In this document: positions 33,708-42,594 of the stretch, piece by piece
How positions within the stretch are numbered: position 1 is the stretch's first letter
How the letters are laid out: every line of letters begins with the position of its first letter
Assembly (NCBI RefSeq): GCF_001613265.1
Contig: NZ_BDCA01000036.1
Location: 1-59,366 of the forward strand
Length of the DNA stretch: 59,366 nucleotides
Direction: 5' to 3'
Source of the DNA: Nocardia vermiculata NBRC 100427
Lineage (GTDB): Bacteria > Actinomycetota > Actinomycetes > Mycobacteriales > Mycobacteriaceae
The notes under the pieces: model-generated
What the model saw: only the letters and a program-made list of their open reading frames with translations
The model's database searches: none
What the model was told of the DNA's origin: nothing
Program-made: the position numbers and the translations under genes

Positions 33708-35759
33708 TTACACATCGAGGAAGCGAACGTCCTTGGCATTGCGGGTGATGAAGCTGCGACGCGCCTCGACGTCTTCGCCCATCAGCACCGAGAACAGTTC
33801 GTCGGCGGCGGCTGCGTCGTCCAACGTCACCTGACGAAGCACCCGCACCGAGGGATCCATGGTGGTTTCCCACAGTTCCTTGGCGTTCATCTCACCCAGA
33901 CCCTTGTAGCGCTGGACGCCGTCGTCCTTGTTGATCTTCTTGCCGGCGGCCAGACCGGCCTCCAGCAGACCGTCGCGCTCCCGGTCGGAGTAGGCGAATT
34001 CCGGATCCGTACGCTGCCACTTCAGCTTGTACAGCGGCGGTTGGGCCAGGTATACGTGCCCGTGCTCGACCAGCGGCCGCATGAAGCGGAACAACAGGGT
34101 GAGCAGCAGGGTCGCGATGTGCTGGCCGTCGACGTCGGCGTCGGCCATCAGCACGATCTTGTGGTAGCGCAGCTTGGAGATGTCGAACTCGTCGTGGATA
34201 CCGGTTCCGAAGGCGGTGATGATCGCCTGGACCTCGTTGTTCTTGAGAACCCGGTCGATTCGGGCCTTCTCCACATTGATGATCTTGCCGCGCAGCGGCA
34301 GGATCGCCTGATACATCGAGTCACGCCCGGATTTGGCGGAACCGCCGGCGGAGTCGCCCTCGACGATGTAGATCTCGGACTTGGCCGGATCCTTGGACCG
34401 GCAGTCGGCCAGCTTGCCCGGCAGGCCACCGAGGTCGGTCGCGCTCTTACGCCGGACCAGCTCACGAGCCTTCCGCGCGGCCACCCGTGCCTGCGCCGAG
34501 GACACCGCCTTCTGCACGATGGTCTTGGCGTCCGCGGGATTGGCCTCGAACCAGTGCGCCAGATGCTCGTTGCAGGTGCGCTGCACGAACGACTTGACCT
34601 CGGTGTTACCGAGCTTCGTCTTGGTCTGGCCCTCGAACTGCGGCTCACTGACCTTGACGCTCACAATGGCGGCCAGACCCTCGCGGATATCGTCGCCGGT
34701 GAGGTTGCCGTCCTTCTCCTTGAGGAGCTTCTTCTCCTTGGCGTACCGGTTCACCACCGTGGTCAGCGCCGCGCGGAAGCCTTCCTCGTGGGTGCCGCCC
34801 TCATGGGTGTTGATGGTGTTGGCGAAGGTGTGGACGGACTCGGAGTAGCCCGAATTCCACTGCATCGCGATCTCGAGCTCGTGCCCGGTGCCCTTGCTGG
34901 TGAACCCCACCACCGAGTTGTGAATCGGCTGCTTGGTCCGGTTGATGTGCCGGACGAAGTCCTCGAGCCCACCCGGATAGTGGTACGTGCGGGTCTTGAC
35001 CTTGGGCTCGGCCGCCTCCGACGCCACTTCCTCGTCGGTCTTGGGAGCCTCCGCCTTCTCACTGACGACCTCGGAGGTGACCTCGGCCTCGGTCACCCGC
35101 TCATCGGTCAGCGTGATGGTCAGTCCCTTGTTCAGGAACGCCATTTCCTGCAACCGGCGCGAGATCGTTTCGAAGTTGTAGACCGTGGTCTCGAATACGT
35201 TCGGATCGGCCCAGAACCGCTGGGTGGTACCGGTGCGCTTGGTCGGGTCGCCCTGGACGAGCTTGCCCGGCTTGGCGTCCTTGTACTCCTGGGTCCAGTG
35301 GTAACCATCGGTGTCGATATCGACGACCATGCGGGTCGACAGCGCATTGACCACCGAGATGCCGACACCGTGCAGGCCGCCCGAGACCGCATAGGCGTCG
35401 GAATCGAACTTGCCGCCGGCGTGCAGCTGGGTCATGACGACCTCGACGGTGGGCACGCCCGAGGGGTGCATCTCCACCGGAATGCCGCGGCCGTCGTCGA
35501 CGACCTCGACACCGCCGTCGGCCAGCAGGGTGACATCGACCCTGCTGGCGTAGCCGGCCATCGCCTCGTCGACCGAGTTGTCCACAACCTCCCAGATCAG
35601 GTGGTGCAGACCGCGCTCACCGGTAGAACCGATGTACATACCCGGGCGCTTACGGACCGCCTCGAGTCCCTCGAGGACCTTGATGTTGGAGGCACCGTAG
35701 TCTTTGTTGCCCGCTGTCGCCCTGGACGAGCCGCTTGCATTGGAGTCGTTGGCAGCCAC
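33708..35759 (-). CDS. gyrB: DNA gyrase subunit B
   Basis: A 683-residue ATPase subunit. The GHKL ATP site is seen in VDNSVDEAMAGYA, VVDDGRGIPVEMHPSG and GLHGVGISVVNALS. The TOPRIM domain shows IVEGDSAGGSAKSGRDS and DADVDGQHIATLLL, with the catalytic Glu and DxD. The final YKGLGEMNAKELWETTMDP is the conserved GyrB tail. A charged insert near residue 220-245 (EKAEAPKTDEE) lengthens the transducer region a little, as in other actinobacteria. With GyrA it introduces negative supercoils using ATP. Confidence 0.97.
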   Translation of the reverse strand: MAANDSNASGSSRATAGNKDYGASNIKVLEGLEAVRKRPGMYIGSTGERGLHHLIWEVVDNSVDEAMAGYASRVDVTLLADGGVEVVDDGRGIPVEMHPSGVPTVEVVMTQLHAGGKFDSDAYAVSGGLHGVGISVVNALSTRMVVDIDTDGYHWTQEYKDAKPGKLVQGDPTKRTGTTQRFWADPNVFETTVYNFETISRRLQEMAFLNKGLTITLTDERVTEAEVTSEVVSEKAEAPKTDEEVASEAAEPKVKTRTYHYPGGLEDFVRHINRTKQPIHNSVVGFTSKGTGHELEIAMQWNSGYSESVHTFANTINTHEGGTHEEGFRAALTTVVNRYAKEKKLLKEKDGNLTGDDIREGLAAIVSVKVSEPQFEGQTKTKLGNTEVKSFVQRTCNEHLAHWFEANPADAKTIVQKAVSSAQARVAARKARELVRRKSATDLGGLPGKLADCRSKDPAKSEIYIVEGDSAGGSAKSGRDSMYQAILPLRGKIINVEKARIDRVLKNNEVQAIITAFGTGIHDEFDISKLRYHKIVLMADADVDGQHIATLLLTLLFRFMRPLVEHGHVYLAQPPLYKLKWQRTDPEFAYSDRERDGLLEAGLAAGKKINKDDGVQRYKGLGEMNAKELWETTMDPSVRVLRQVTLDDAAAADELFSVLMGEDVEARRSFITRNAKDVRFLDV

Positions 35760-36189
35760 TGCTCGGTAGCTCTCCTTACTTGCTGATCCCTCGACGCGAC
35801 GTCGGACACCACATTCGGGCCGGGGCCGTACGACATCCGCTCGAGATTTTCGGAACTACTCGAGAGGCGGACGGCCGGGGTCCGTGCGCGGGCTGCGCGG
35901 AGCGCATCGAAGGTATCGCCGCTAGTTACTCTTCCATCTTACTGGTACCCCCGACACAGGATGCACCTATGACACCCCTGAGAGCTCCGTGAGTGCGTGA
36001 AATCAGCCATCTCCGGGTCCGGTTATGGGCCGAGGCCGCCCCGGAAGCCTCAGCGAAGAACTACGGCATGCGGTTCCCGCGCCGGAAAGTTACGCGAATG
36101 TGGTTCCACCGACCATCGCGCGGAAAGCGGGTCCACAGCCGTTCGGCGCCCATTCGTTCCACGTGAAACCGACACGGCATCAGCCGGAA
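35760..36189. promoter_or_regulatory. gyrB upstream region with weak parS-like site
   Basis: This 430-base stretch between dciA and gyrB holds no convincing gene. It should contain the gyrBA promoter and leader. CGTTCCACGTGAAACC at 36155-36170 matches parS (TGTTTCACGTGAAACA) at 13 of 16 positions, including CACGTGAAAC, and is a candidate ParB site about 10 kb from parAB. Confidence 0.6.
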
Positions 36190-36774
36190 TCAGCCATAGG
36201 TATCGCGTGGGCCGCGCCCTTTGATGTGCCGCTCCCCTTTACGCCAGCTCGGCGCGGCCGGCCCGCTGATCTTCAACGAAGTCACCACTCCCTGTCCGAC
36301 CGCGGCGTTGATCTTCGCCAGCAGTTGCGCCTGCAACATGCGCAACTGGGTGGCCCAGGCGGTCGACTCCGCCTGGATGCTCAGCACCCCGTCGGTGAGC
36401 GAGACCGGGTCGGCATGGGAGGCGATATCCTCGCCGACCACCGCCGACCACCGGCCGAACACCGTTCCTTCCGCCACCTTGCCGGACCAGCCACGACTCT
36501 TCGCCAAGGAACCGGCCAACGCCGACAGCGGCTGCGGGTCGCGGTCGTCCGGGCCGGCACCGGACCAGCCGGAACGACGACGGCGCAGGGCTCGCACCCC
36601 GCCCTTACGCGGCGAGGCACGCCCCTGGCCGACGGCCTTACCGCTCGCCCGCGCCGCCGCGCGCGCTTCTTCCAGCGCCCGGCGAGCCAGATCCACGCCA
36701 CGCAGTTCCGGTTCGGAATCGGCGCCGGACGTCACGGGATCGCCGGCACCTCCAGCGCCTTGGTCCGCGGCCAC
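36190..36774 (-). CDS. dciA: DciA-type helicase loader (DUF721, Rv0004-like)
   Basis: A 194-residue protein. The N-terminal half is basic and disordered (RRALEEARAAARASGKAVGQGR). The C-terminal half is the DUF721/DciA domain: WSAVVGEDIASHADPVSLTD, LSIQAESTAWATQLRMLQAQ and IKGRGPRDTYG. DciA loads or assists the replicative helicase DnaB in bacteria without DnaC/DnaI. Order dnaN-recF-dciA-gyrB is as in mycobacteria. Unlike there, about 200 bases separate it from recF, and that gap holds a perfect DnaA box. Confidence 0.93.
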   Translation of the reverse strand: MAADQGAGGAGDPVTSGADSEPELRGVDLARRALEEARAAARASGKAVGQGRASPRKGGVRALRRRRSGWSGAGPDDRDPQPLSALAGSLAKSRGWSGKVAEGTVFGRWSAVVGEDIASHADPVSLTDGVLSIQAESTAWATQLRMLQAQLLAKINAAVGQGVVTSLKISGPAAPSWRKGERHIKGRGPRDTYG

Positions 36775-36823
36775 AGGCGACTCCCTTCCCGTCGATCGTT
36801 CGGTCGATCGAGTACTGCGGAAT

Positions 36824-36832
36824 TATCCACAG
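36824..36832. promoter_or_regulatory. Perfect DnaA box TTATCCACA upstream of dciA
   Basis: TTATCCACA matches the consensus exactly. It lies about 50 bases before the dciA start in the 199-base recF-dciA gap, so DnaA may control dciA and gyr transcription. Confidence 0.65.
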
Positions 36833-36973
36833 CCTTTGTTGGCAACTCACCCGGACAGTGCCGGAGCAGCGAAGACGGTCTCCGGATCGGGCGCTCGGTC
36901 AGATTAACTCCTGGGTACGACAGCTCGCGGCGATCGCACCGCACGGCCGGCCCGGATGTCTCGGATCGGCGAG

Positions 36974-38197
36974 TCACGGTGTAACGGTGTCGTGCTCCCC
37001 GGCCTCCCGCATCGGCTCCTCGTCGGCGTCGATGCGGGAGGTCCGGTCGTCGGCGATGCCGTCGGTCGTCACCCGAACCGGGTGAGCCTCGAGTTCGGCC
37101 GGTACATCCTCGGGCACGGCCGCGGTGATCAACACCTGCTCGGCACCGGCGGCAACGGCGGCCAGTGCGGTACGCCGCCGACGGTCGAGCTCGGCGAAGA
37201 CATCGTCGAGCAACAGCACCGGGTCGGTCCCCGCGCTGCGCAGCAGTTCGAACGCGCCGAGCCGCAACGCCAGCGCGAACGACCAGGACTCGCCATGGCT
37301 GGCAAAGCCTTTCGCGGGCGCCGAGCCGAGCATGAGATCCAGGTCGTCACGATGCGGACCGACCAGGCACACTCCACGTTCGAGTTCCTTCGGGCGGGCG
37401 GCGGCCAGCTCACGCACCATATTCGACTCCAGTGCCGCCACATCGTCGGGCTGGGGAGAGCGCTGTGGATCGAGGAATTCCTCGGGCAGGGTCGCACTGC
37501 GGTACCGAATGGCAGCGGTCCGGGATTCCGGAGCGATGGCGCGATAGGACTGCTCGAGATACGGGTGCAGCTCGTGTACCAGGCGCAAGCGCTGGGCCAG
37601 CAATTGCGCTCCGTGCGCGGCCAGATGTCCGTCCCAGACATCGAGCGTGCTGAGGTCCGCAGGTGATCCGGAACGAGAACGGGCCTGCCGCCCAGCGGTT
37701 TTCAACAACGCCGAACGCTGCCGGAGAACCCGGTCGTAGTCCGAGCGCACCCCCGCCAGCCGCGGCAGGCGGGCCGTGGCGAGTTCGTCGAGAAAGCGGC
37801 GGCGTTCGGACGGATCGCCACGGACCAACGACAGATCTTCCGGCGCGAACAGCACCGTATGCAGAATTCCGAGGATTTCCCGCGGCCGCCGTACCGGCGA
37901 GCGGTTGATCTGGGCACGGTTGGCCGAGCCCTGATTCAGCTCGGCATCGATGCGTAGCTCCCGGCCACCGTTCACCACGGTGGCGCCGATCCGGGATCGC
38001 TGCTGCCCCAACCGGATCAGTGGTGCGTCGCCTGCCACCCGGTGAGAACCGAGTGTGGACAGGTAACCGACGGCCTCCACCAGGTTCGTTTTCCCGTTGC
38101 CGTTCGCCCCCAGGAAAACGGTTCTGCCTGTGGGTAACTCGAGATCGACGTGCTCCCAAGACCGGAAATCACGCAGCGTGAGGTTTCGAATGTGCAT
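36974..38197 (-). CDS. recF: DNA replication and repair protein RecF
   Basis: A 407-residue SMC-like ATPase. Walker A is GANGNGKTN (residues 30-38). The signature and Walker B appear as SHGESWSFALALRLGAFELL and DPVLLLDDVFAELD near the C terminus. MHIRNLTLRDFRSWE is the standard N terminus, so the ATG at 38197 is chosen over the frame start 24 bases upstream. RecF loads RecA at gaps through RecR/RecO. The C-terminal tail (about 25 residues, Asp/Glu-rich) is longer than in Mtb (385 residues). Confidence 0.96.
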   Translation of the reverse strand: MHIRNLTLRDFRSWEHVDLELPTGRTVFLGANGNGKTNLVEAVGYLSTLGSHRVAGDAPLIRLGQQRSRIGATVVNGGRELRIDAELNQGSANRAQINRSPVRRPREILGILHTVLFAPEDLSLVRGDPSERRRFLDELATARLPRLAGVRSDYDRVLRQRSALLKTAGRQARSRSGSPADLSTLDVWDGHLAAHGAQLLAQRLRLVHELHPYLEQSYRAIAPESRTAAIRYRSATLPEEFLDPQRSPQPDDVAALESNMVRELAAARPKELERGVCLVGPHRDDLDLMLGSAPAKGFASHGESWSFALALRLGAFELLRSAGTDPVLLLDDVFAELDRRRRTALAAVAAGAEQVLITAAVPEDVPAELEAHPVRVTTDGIADDRTSRIDADEEPMREAGEHDTVTP

Positions 38198-38324
38198 AAC
38201 TTGACCGCCGTTACCAGGCACTATGCGTCGGGCTGACCGAAAACCGCACGGGCCCGGAGTTTTTCACAGGTTTATCAACAACTCCACACATCGGAGTGGA
38301 CAAGTGCCGCGGCGCCGAGACCGG

Positions 38325-39494
38325 TCAGCCCGGCAAACGCACCGGCATCAACAGGTAGATGTAGTTACTCGACAACGCCGTGAAGGTACCGGACTCCGAC
38401 TGCTCGGTCTCCTCATCGGTCGTCGGGCACATCACGGCCGGACGGCTGGGGGTGGTGAACCCGAAGGTCACTCGTTCCGAGTGCAGGGCCGACAGACCGT
38501 CGTTGAGATAGCTCGGGTTGAAGGCGATGGTCAGCGGCTCACCACGGAACTCGGCCTCCAGCCACTCCTCGGCGCGCCCCGCATCGTCGCCGCCGGCGGA
38601 CAGCTGCAGGCCCTGATCGGAGAATTCCAGCCGGACCTGGGCACCACGTTCGGCCACAAGGGCAACACGTTTGATCGCCTCGATCAGCGCACTGACCTGC
38701 AGGGTCGCCACCGAAGTGTGTTCCTTGGGGAGCAATTGGCGGAACTTGGGAAATTCCGCGTCGAGCAGGCGCGTGGTGGTGCGCCGCCCGCCGTTCACGA
38801 TGCCGAGTAGCCCGTCGGTACCGGTGCCGAAGGCCAGTTGGACCGGCGCGTCGGACGGGCCGAGGGTCTTGGCCGATTCCGAGAGGGTGCGGGCCGGCAC
38901 CAGTACCGCGGTCTCCACATCCTCGCGGCCCGGTTGCCACTCCAGATGGCGCACAGCAAGCCGGAAGCGGTCGGTGGCGGCCAGGACCACCCCGGCCCCT
39001 TCGATCTCGACCCGGATACCGGTGAGCATCGGCAGGGTGTCGTCGCGCCCCGCGGCCACCGCCACCTGGCTGACGGCCTCGGAGAACACATCCACTCCCA
39101 ATTCACCCGTCTGCGGCGGCAGTTCGGGCAGCTGGGGATAGTCCTCGACCGGCATCGTGGGCAGCGAGAACTTCGCACTACCGCAGGCGATCAGCACGCG
39201 AGTGCCGTCCACGGAGACGTCCACCGGCTTGTTGGACAGCGCCTTGGTGATGTCGGCCAGCAGGCGACCGGACACGAGGACCTGACCGGGCCCGGCGACC
39301 TCGGCGGCAACCCGCATCTGGGCGGACACCTCGTAGTCGAAGCCGGAGACCGTCAGACCGTCCTCATCGGCTACCAGCAGCACCCCACCCAGCACGGGTA
39401 CGGGCGGGCGAGACGGCAGGCTACGGGCCACCCAGGCGACGGATTCCGCGAAATCCTCGCGAGCGACCCGAAACTTCATACTTGCAAGCTCCAT
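38325..39494 (-). CDS. dnaN: DNA polymerase III sliding clamp, beta subunit
   Basis: A 389-residue clamp with three repeated domains. Landmarks are FRVAREDFAESVAWVARSLP, VPVLGGVLLVADEDGLTVSG, DTLPMLTGIRVEIEG, TTRLLDAEFPKFRQLLP, FNPSYLNDGL and the terminal LLMPVRLPG that lines the protein-binding pocket. It encircles DNA and tethers polymerase. Start choice: ATG 39494 (MELASMKFRV) with GGGAGAGGA upstream, or ATG 39479 (MKFRV) with GGAG; both are plausible. The frame continues further upstream through oriC sequence, which is not coding. The 127-base gap to recF contains near-matches to DnaA boxes (38272-38280, 38295-38303). Confidence 0.96.
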   Translation of the reverse strand: MELASMKFRVAREDFAESVAWVARSLPSRPPVPVLGGVLLVADEDGLTVSGFDYEVSAQMRVAAEVAGPGQVLVSGRLLADITKALSNKPVDVSVDGTRVLIACGSAKFSLPTMPVEDYPQLPELPPQTGELGVDVFSEAVSQVAVAAGRDDTLPMLTGIRVEIEGAGVVLAATDRFRLAVRHLEWQPGREDVETAVLVPARTLSESAKTLGPSDAPVQLAFGTGTDGLLGIVNGGRRTTTRLLDAEFPKFRQLLPKEHTSVATLQVSALIEAIKRVALVAERGAQVRLEFSDQGLQLSAGGDDAGRAEEWLEAEFRGEPLTIAFNPSYLNDGLSALHSERVTFGFTTPSRPAVMCPTTDEETEQSESGTFTALSSNYIYLLMPVRLPG

Positions 39495-39902
39495 CGCTCG
39501 GTATGTCCTCTCCCAGTCTCGATCGGTCGTGATCTGTCTCGGTGCGGTGGTGATCTGCTCGGCTGATCGGCGTGGCTCGTGTGGAGCGGCGATGCGGTGG
39601 AACGGCTCGCCCGCAGGTACCTCCGGCCCGACACGAACGACCGACCTCAAACCGTACCCGCGAAGACCACCGATCACCACGCCGACCCTCACGCCGGTGC
39701 GTCGTCCGCCGGAGCGGATCCGAACCGTATGTCAGCTCATCGTACGGGGTCGCCGCGAGCCTGCCCGCGCTTCACCCACTGTCCGGTGCAGCGAGTCCGC
39801 GTACGTCTCTCGGCCCGTCCCGGATCTTCTCGATGCCTCGTTCGGATGTGGAGTACTGCCCACCGTCCCGTCGGCTCCCCGAGCCGAGTTTCCACACAAC
39901 CT

Positions 39903-39947
39903 GTTTCAAAGAAGAAATCTAATGAAGAAGAACTCAAGTAGTAATAG
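39903..39947. other. Candidate DNA unwinding element
   Basis: A stretch of about 45 bases with roughly 30% GC (gtttcaaagaagaaatc and following), far below the window average. It lies at the dnaN side of oriC next to the first TGTGGA boxes, the usual arrangement for an unwinding element. Confidence 0.6.
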
Positions 39948-40023
39948 GCGCTGTGGAATCTGTGGACTTGAGCTGTCTGCCCAGGTGAGCAGGCGTGGCG
40001 GCGTGTGGATGTCCGGTGAGTGA

Positions 40024-40362
40024 CTCGAGGATGAACTGTGCGTGGTTGTGGAGACTCGAAAACTGTCCACCGTTCATCCTCGAGTCATCCTCGAGTTCTC
40101 CCCCGATCCTGCCCCTGTTGTGCACACTGTGCGCCGATCGGTGGACTACCGGGGGATTCCTCGAGGACCTGACAGGAAGTCCTCGAGGAATCCACAGGGC
40201 TTTTCGGGCCTTTCCGCAGCTGAGGGCCGGTGGATGAATCTGCCTGTGCAAACTGTGGATCAACGGGTGTTGATGAATGTGTACACAGTTCACCCACAGG
40301 CCTGTGGGCAACCTCGAGGACAAACGGTGGATTCCTCGAGGATTCCACAGGGATTCCTCGAG
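40024..40362. repeat. Eight phased CTCGAG palindromes in oriC
   Basis: CTCGAG starts at 40024, 40079, 40090, 40160, 40182, 40313, 40335 and 40357. Intervals are 55, 11, 70, 22, 131, 22 and 22 bases, so five of seven are exact multiples of 11. Several copies sit in longer palindromes such as GGATTCCTCGAGGAATCC (40351-40368), fused to a TCCACA DnaA core. At this base composition only about 0.1 copy would be expected in 340 bases. Confidence 0.85.
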
Positions 40363-40373
40363 GAATCCACAAC

Positions 40374-40416
40374 ACGAAAAAGCCGATCCCCCCAGGTCAA
40401 CGGGGTGGATCGGCTT
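40374..40416 (-). terminator. Intrinsic terminator of dnaA
   Basis: On the minus strand AAGCCGATCC is followed after 17 bases by GGATCGGCTT and then TTTCG, giving a 10-bp stem with a T run. Inner G/C bases can extend the stem. It lies 30 bases after the dnaA stop and stops transcription from entering oriC. Confidence 0.88.
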
Positions 40417-40446
40417 GTGTACAGAGATCAGCGCGAAGGCTGTTGA

Positions 40447-42594
40447 TCAGCGTGAGCGCTGCTTGATGCGGGCTGTGAGTTCTTGGACCTGGTCGTAGAC
40501 CCGGCGGCGCTCGGTCATCTCCTTGCGCACCTTCTTCTCCGCGTACATCACGGTGGTGTGGTCGCGCCCGAACGCCTGACCGATCTTCGGCAGGGACAGA
40601 TCGGTGAGCTCGCGGCACAGATACATCGCGATCTGACGGGCCTGAGCCAGCGGACGGGCCTTACCCGGTCCGGTGAGCTCGTCCAGCGTGGTGTTGAAGT
40701 ACTCGGCGGTCACGGCCATGATCGTGGATGCCGTGATCTCGATCGTCGTGGTGTCGGGCATCAGATCGCGCAACACGACCTCGGCCAGCGACAGGTCCAG
40801 TGGCTGGCCGTTCAGCGAGGCGAACGCGGTCACCCGGATCAGGGCGCCTTCCAGCTCGCGGATATTGCGTTCGACCCGGCTGGCGATCAATTCCAGCACG
40901 TCGTGCGGGACATCGAGCCGGTCCATCCGTGCCTTCTTGCGCAGGATGGCGATCCGGGTCTCGAGTTCCGGCGGCTGCACATCGGTGATCAGACCCCACT
41001 CGAAGCGGGTACGGAGCCGTTCTTCCAGGGTCGCCAGCTGTTTGGGCGGCCGGTCGGAGGACACCACGATCTGCTTGTTGGCATTGTGCAGCGTATTGAA
41101 GGTGTGGAAGAACTCCTCCTGGATGCCTTCCTTGCCCTCGATGAACTGGATGTCGTCCACCAGCAGGATGTCGGTTTCGCGGTAGCGGCGTTTGAACGCC
41201 ACCTTGCGGTCGTCACGCAGACTGTTGATGAAGTCGTTGGTGAATTCCTCGGTCGAGACGTACTTGACCCGCATCCCCGGGAACAGGCGCTGTGCATAAT
41301 GGCCGGCCGCGTGCAGGAGGTGGGTCTTCCCCAGCCCCGAGGCACCCCAGACGAACAGCGGGTTGTAGGCCCGGGCCGGCGCTTCCGCGATGGCCACCGC
41401 CGCCGCATGCGCGAAGCGGTTCGAGGCGCCGATGACGAAGGTCTCGAAGGTGTACTTGGCGTTCAGGCTGGCCGCCGAGGTGGCCGGAGCCGTCGGCGAG
41501 GGCTCCGGTGACTTCGAGAAGTACGTCGGCCAGGAACTGCGCGCGTTGACCACTGCCTCGTCGGGTTCGCTCGCTCGGCCGGCACCGGGCCGCTGCTGGG
41601 GCGCGCTCTCCGGATCCGGAGCGAACAGCGATTCTTGTCCGGGATGGCCGCCGCCGCGCGATATCTCCTGCTCATGGCGTAGCGCCTGCTGCTCGTGGCG
41701 CAGCAGATCGGTTTCCGGGCTCAGCTGTTCCTGCGGGTGATGCCGGGCCTCGGGCCCACGGACTTCCTGCTCGTGCCGTAGCGACTCGGCGCTGCGAGCC
41801 GAATCGGGATCCTGGAACGGTTCCCGACCGTGCAGCGGTACACCACCGTGCAAGGACAGGGACTCTGTTCCGGGGCCGGGCAGGCCGTGCATCGGGTCCG
41901 GACCGGGTACCGGCGGTGGTTCACGGCGCAGTGGTTCCGGGATCCGGCGCAGGGAGTCGGTTTCGCGGCGGAGGGGTTCGGGTGCCCGGCGCAGAGAATC
42001 GGGTTCGCGCAGCGGCTCGCCGTGGAGCTGTGATTCGGGTTCCCGGCGCAGCGGTGAGGTCGGCCCGAGGCTGTCCGGCAACTCCCCGGCCATCGGAGCC
42101 GAGGGATAATCACCCTGGGGATAGGCGGTGTGAGCCTGATAGTCGGCCGGGGCGAGATACCTGGGGGTGGGGAATTCTGCCGTGTCGGCGTACTGCGGCG
42201 GCGCCGGGAAGCCGGCCGGTTCGCGCGGCTTGTCGCGCATCCGTTCCGGCCGGGAGGTCAGCCGGGCGTGGCGCGCGGTCGTGCCGGGGCGGTCCGGCGG
42301 CGGATTGGCCGGCGCCGCGATCCGGACGCCGAGCCCTTCGACCTGAGGCCCCAGGCGCCGGGCGAGCGATCGCAGAATGGGTTCCCGCAGGTCACGCTCG
42401 ATAGCCTCCTGGGCCAGTGAGGAGGGGACCGAGAGCAGGGCGAACCCCTGTGCGACCGTCAATGGTTTCACCAGACCGAGCCACGCCTTCTGCGCGTTGG
42501 TGACCGGCGGAATGGCGCCATCGGTGGAGCCGGCGGTAAGCTCGGCGACCACCTCGGGCCAGACGGCGGTCAACACATTCTGCTCGTCGTCCAC
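40447..42594 (-). CDS. dnaA: Chromosomal replication initiator DnaA with very long linker
   Basis: A 715-residue initiator. Domain I is about 1-95 (VWPEVVAELTAG, AWLGLVKPLTVAQGFALLSV). Domain II, the linker, spans about 95-376 and is Pro/Arg/Glu-rich with repeated LRREP, LRRAPEP, LRHEQ units. Domain III (AAA+) begins at LNAKYTFETFVIG (377): Walker A GASGLGKTH, Walker B ILLVDDIQF. Domain IV ends with the DNA-binding signature GRDHTTVMYAEKKV. The length compares with about 507 residues in Mtb. The GTG at 42594 (VDDEQNVLTAVWPE) is chosen by alignment; the open frame upstream is not coding. Confidence 0.95.
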   Translation of the reverse strand: MDDEQNVLTAVWPEVVAELTAGSTDGAIPPVTNAQKAWLGLVKPLTVAQGFALLSVPSSLAQEAIERDLREPILRSLARRLGPQVEGLGVRIAAPANPPPDRPGTTARHARLTSRPERMRDKPREPAGFPAPPQYADTAEFPTPRYLAPADYQAHTAYPQGDYPSAPMAGELPDSLGPTSPLRREPESQLHGEPLREPDSLRRAPEPLRRETDSLRRIPEPLRREPPPVPGPDPMHGLPGPGTESLSLHGGVPLHGREPFQDPDSARSAESLRHEQEVRGPEARHHPQEQLSPETDLLRHEQQALRHEQEISRGGGHPGQESLFAPDPESAPQQRPGAGRASEPDEAVVNARSSWPTYFSKSPEPSPTAPATSAASLNAKYTFETFVIGASNRFAHAAAVAIAEAPARAYNPLFVWGASGLGKTHLLHAAGHYAQRLFPGMRVKYVSTEEFTNDFINSLRDDRKVAFKRRYRETDILLVDDIQFIEGKEGIQEEFFHTFNTLHNANKQIVVSSDRPPKQLATLEERLRTRFEWGLITDVQPPELETRIAILRKKARMDRLDVPHDVLELIASRVERNIRELEGALIRVTAFASLNGQPLDLSLAEVVLRDLMPDTTTIEITASTIMAVTAEYFNTTLDELTGPGKARPLAQARQIAMYLCRELTDLSLPKIGQAFGRDHTTVMYAEKKVRKEMTERRRVYDQVQELTARIKQRSR

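Larger units (their letters stand above)
39495..40446. other. oriC: Replication origin oriC (dnaA-dnaN intergenic region)
   Basis: A 952-base non-coding region between dnaA and dnaN, where actinobacterial origins lie. An AT-rich purine run at 39903-39947 is the best candidate for the unwinding element. From 39950 to 40370 there are many DnaA-box-like TCCACA/TGTGGA cores, mostly with one or two mismatches: TGTGGATCA at 40254-40262 (8 of 9), TGTGGACTT near 39958, TGTGGATGT near 40005, CTGTCCACC near 40063 and GAATCCACA twice. Eight CTCGAG palindromes are interspersed and are listed separately. Confidence 0.9.

Noticed and set aside
35578..35586. TTGTCCACA, perfect DnaA box inside gyrB
   Set aside because: It is fully explained by conserved GyrB codons (VDNSVDE) and has no second box nearby.
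31062..35786. Two long plus-strand open frames (664 and 905 codons) opposite gyrA and gyrB
   Set aside because: They are antisense to clear gyrase genes, have His/Arg/Gln/Asp-rich composition typical of high-GC shadow frames, and show no domains.
40374..40416. oriC inverted repeat near the dnaA end as part of the origin array
   Set aside because: The stem is followed by a T run on the dnaA strand and lies 30 bases after its stop, so it is the dnaA terminator.
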